Below, in pieces: positions 63,017-64,000 of a DNA stretch of 64,000 nucleotides. Both the position numbers and the translations under genes were made by a program. The notes beneath the pieces were generated by a model. That model did not search any database, was not told where the DNA came from, and saw only the letters and a list, made by a program, of their open reading frames with translations. The stretch comes from Gracilaria vermiculophylla (lineage: Eukaryota; Rhodophyta; Florideophyceae; Gracilariales; Gracilariaceae). The stretch is from positions 527,527 to 591,526 of the forward strand of contig JAHNZQ020000016.1 of assembly GCA_019155205.2 (NCBI GenBank), in the 5' to 3' direction. How positions within the stretch are numbered: position 1 is the first letter of the stretch; every line of letters starts with the position of its first letter.

Positions 63017-64000
63017 ATGCGCGCGCCGCCTCCCTTCTCGTGGCGGCGCCTCCGCCCTTCTTCCCCCGCCGACGCCCACTCTGTCTCCTCCGAGTCCTCT
63101 TCCATCCCCTACCACGCCACCCCCATCGCCCACCTCTCCACCCCCACAGCCTCCGTCCGAGATCCCCCCTCCACCCCCGCGCGCTCCCTCTCTCAACCCT
63201 CCCACTCCTTGCTCCACGCCCCCCACCTCCCCCCCGACCCCCCCGCCCCCCGCCCTTCCGCCAACTCGGCTCGTTCTGACTCGTTTCCCCCCCAGCGCTT
63301 GCACGCTTTCGAGCCGTACCACCCCCTGTCGCCGCCCGAATCGCGTTGCCAGTCTAGCGCCGTCACCGTCTCCCCTCCGCCCTCCTTAGACCTGGCGTCC
63401 CCCCCCTCCCCTCCCGCGTCGCAGCCGCCGTCGCCGCGCTGGCGGAAACCGCCCACCTTCCGTCGCAGGCACCACATGCGCCCGCAGCAATCCGCCCCCT
63501 CCGACCCCGTGTTCGGCGTCGAGCAGCAGCGGGAAGACCACCGGCCGCGCGAGGACGGCGAGCAGTTGCTGCTCAAGTTTCTGAGGTCGTCGCTCGGCCC
63601 GAGGGCGCACGGCATGGCCGTGCGGCTCGCCAACAAGACGCCGCTCACGTCGCAGTCCACGTTCCGCTACCACGTTTCGCAGGGCTCCGAGGACGAGGAC
63701 ATGGACATGCTGCGCGCGCAGCTCACGTCCGGCAGGCTGCTGTCCGACGGAATGCGCTTTGCGGCCACGGCGTGGGCCAATCTGCTGCTCGGCGACAGGT
63801 TTCAAGTGGGCGGCTCGCGCCAGAAGCACGAGCTGGTGTACCGCCGCTCCACGTGCACCTGTATTATCTGTAGAGTTCGAGTGAATAACGCGCCGGATGC
63901 GCGGCGGTCGGCGTCGCTGAGTGACGACGCGTCCAACATGAGCGTGCCCGCGGCCGTGGCCAGGACGCCCAGTCACTCGGCCATGGCCAACTTTGTGGTG
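63017..64000 (+). CDS. Unrecognised Pro/Ser-rich protein, N-terminal part (runs off window)
   Basis: An uninterrupted frame of 328 codons runs from the Met at 63017 to the window edge. Residues 1-165 are Pro/Ser-rich with many TP and SP sites. From about residue 175 the composition becomes ordinary (EQLLLKFLRSSLGPRAHGMA, RLANKTPLTSQSTFRYHV, DMDMLRAQLTSGRLLSDGM, AWANLLLGDRFQVGG). A Cys-rich CTCIICRV follows near 285, which might be the start of a metal site. No family was recognised. The antisense frame at 63386-63976 is a shadow. The gene restores strand alternation with the GT47 gene. Confidence 0.6.
   Translation, partial: MRAPPPFSWRRLRPSSPADAHSVSSESSSIPYHATPIAHLSTPTASVRDPPSTPARSLSQPSHSLLHAPHLPPDPPAPRPSANSARSDSFPPQRLHAFEPYHPLSPPESRCQSSAVTVSPPPSLDLASPPSPPASQPPSPRWRKPPTFRRRHHMRPQQSAPSDPVFGVEQQREDHRPREDGEQLLLKFLRSSLGPRAHGMAVRLANKTPLTSQSTFRYHVSQGSEDEDMDMLRAQLTSGRLLSDGMRFAATAWANLLLGDRFQVGGSRQKHELVYRRSTCTCIICRVRVNNAPDARRSASLSDDASNMSVPAAVARTPSHSAMANFVV

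Overview
This is nuclear DNA from a photosynthetic eukaryote, most likely a unicellular red alga. The gene set is eukaryotic: kinesin, augmin, SEC16, HDAC, TRAPP, CWC25 and ERCC1. Four predicted plastid proteins (HCF101, a DUF1350 hydrolase, a lumenal FKBP and an M3 peptidase) have or could have presequences with Phe at position 4 or 5 and no signal peptide. That pattern is known from red algal and glaucophyte primary plastids. The species is not determined; a glaucophyte is the main alternative. Genes are compact: 16 of the 26 models have no visible intron. Eleven introns were placed by eye, ten of them about 90-215 nt, usually with a CTAAC-type branch point.

Left part (1-19 kb). The order is a TPR-Tic22 fusion (-), FHIT (+), an unknown membrane protein (-), HCF101 (+), a kinesin-6-like motor (-), UBE2C (+), NBP35 (-), augmin subunit 6 (+) and a ten-finger C2H2 protein (-). 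From about 2.3 kb this block is mostly very GC-rich. It carries long G or C homopolymers, and two 100-N assembly gaps sit inside such runs. Kinesin-6, UBE2C and augmin 6 are all mitosis or cytokinesis genes.

Middle (19-33 kb). This is gene-poor and AT-richer: about 6 kb without a convincing gene, then an FkbM-type methyltransferase (-), a 2.4 kb gap, a PNUTS-like PP1 regulator (-), a 1.5 kb gap and a ribokinase (-).

Right part (33-64 kb). Dense housekeeping genes follow: ACR2/CDC25-like rhodanese (+), M3B oligoendopeptidase (-), UCH deubiquitinase (+), TRAPPC1 (-), CWC25 (+), DUF1350 (-), thylakoid-lumen FKBP (+), ribonucleotide reductase small subunit (-), TLDc protein (+), class I HDAC (+), ERCC1 (-), a 2971-residue SEC16 (+), an exostosin-type glycosyltransferase (-), and the 5' part of an unrecognised gene (+) that runs off the window.

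Strands alternate almost perfectly: 21 of 25 neighbouring pairs are on opposite strands. Most genes therefore share a head-to-head promoter region on one side and a short tail-to-tail spacer on the other. The four same-strand neighbours coincide with the four longest gene-free stretches apart from the FHIT/Tic22 and GT47/unknown promoters. Functions fall into four groups: plastid biogenesis (Tic22, HCF101, FKBP, DUF1350, perhaps the M3 peptidase), cell division and DNA metabolism (kinesin-6, UBE2C, AUG6, RNR2, ERCC1), gene expression (HDAC, CWC25, PNUTS-like, zinc-finger protein), and secretion (SEC16, TRAPPC1, two Golgi-type enzymes). No tRNA, rRNA, transposon or CRISPR was noticed.
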